Made by a program: the position numbers and the translations under genes
Part shown: positions 5,492-5,524 of the stretch, piece after piece
Position numbering within the stretch: the stretch's first letter is position 1
How the letters are laid out: each line of letters opens with the position of its first letter
Notes under the pieces: model-generated
Database searches by the model: none
The model's input: the letters and a program-made list of their open reading frames with translations, nothing else
What the model was told of the DNA's origin: nothing
DNA from: an uncultured Coriobacteriaceae bacterium
GTDB lineage: Bacteria > Actinomycetota > Coriobacteriia > Coriobacteriales > QAMH01
DNA: 5,524 nucleotides
Assembly: GCA_902796975.1 (NCBI GenBank)
Contig: CADBRF010000011.1
Coordinates: 1-5,524, forward strand
Direction of reading: 5' to 3'

Positions 5492-5524
5492 CATTGCAAA
5501 GTTATGCGAAAGCCCTCCAGAGCC

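Noticed and set aside
3875..5524. A 14-base near-repeat, AGCCCTCCGGAGCC at 3875-3888 and AGCCCTCCAGAGCC at 5511-5524
   Set aside because: One mismatch in 14 bases is expected by chance a few times in a window this size, and the flanks do not match.
5373..5524. tRNA-Gly as an integration site for a mobile element
   Set aside because: The tRNA is followed directly by its own terminator. No integrase and no repeat of the tRNA 3' end lies in the window.

Overview
This 5.5 kb window looks like ordinary chromosomal DNA from a GC-rich Gram-positive bacterium. A member of the Actinomycetota, probably class Coriobacteriia, fits best. This is inferred from base composition, strong AGGAGG-like ribosome binding sites, tight gene overlaps and the protein families present; no marker gene here proves it. 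No insertion sequence, phage gene, CRISPR array or rRNA is visible.

Layout, left to right. The left edge carries the N-terminal 130 codons of the translational GTPase TypA/BipA on the minus strand, cut by the window. About 290 bases without a convincing gene follow. Then comes a minus-strand gene for a soluble 132-residue protein of unknown function (682-1080). Next is a four-gene minus-strand operon (3806 down to 1233) with genes overlapping by 1, 4 and 4 bases: ecfA1, ecfA2, and two different CrcB/FluC fluoride channel subunits. A divergent intergenic region (3807-4020) holds promoter-like elements for both directions and a small palindrome. On the plus strand follow a full-length class I PLP-dependent aspartate aminotransferase (AspT type) and a tRNA-Gly(CCC) gene that ends in a near-ideal intrinsic terminator.

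How the genes work together. EcfA1 and EcfA2 are the two ATPases that power an energy-coupling factor (ECF) vitamin or metal importer. They normally sit next to ecfT, which encodes the membrane coupling protein, but here the third and fourth positions are taken by a FluC pair. The two FluC subunits have opposite positive-charge distributions, which suggests an obligate antiparallel heterodimer that exports fluoride. No fluoride riboswitch was seen at the operon head.

The most interesting points are this ECF-ATPase/FluC operon without ecfT, the charge and pore-residue asymmetry of the FluC pair, and an Arg-to-Leu change just after the ABC signature of EcfA1. I see no clear evidence for an entirely new system.
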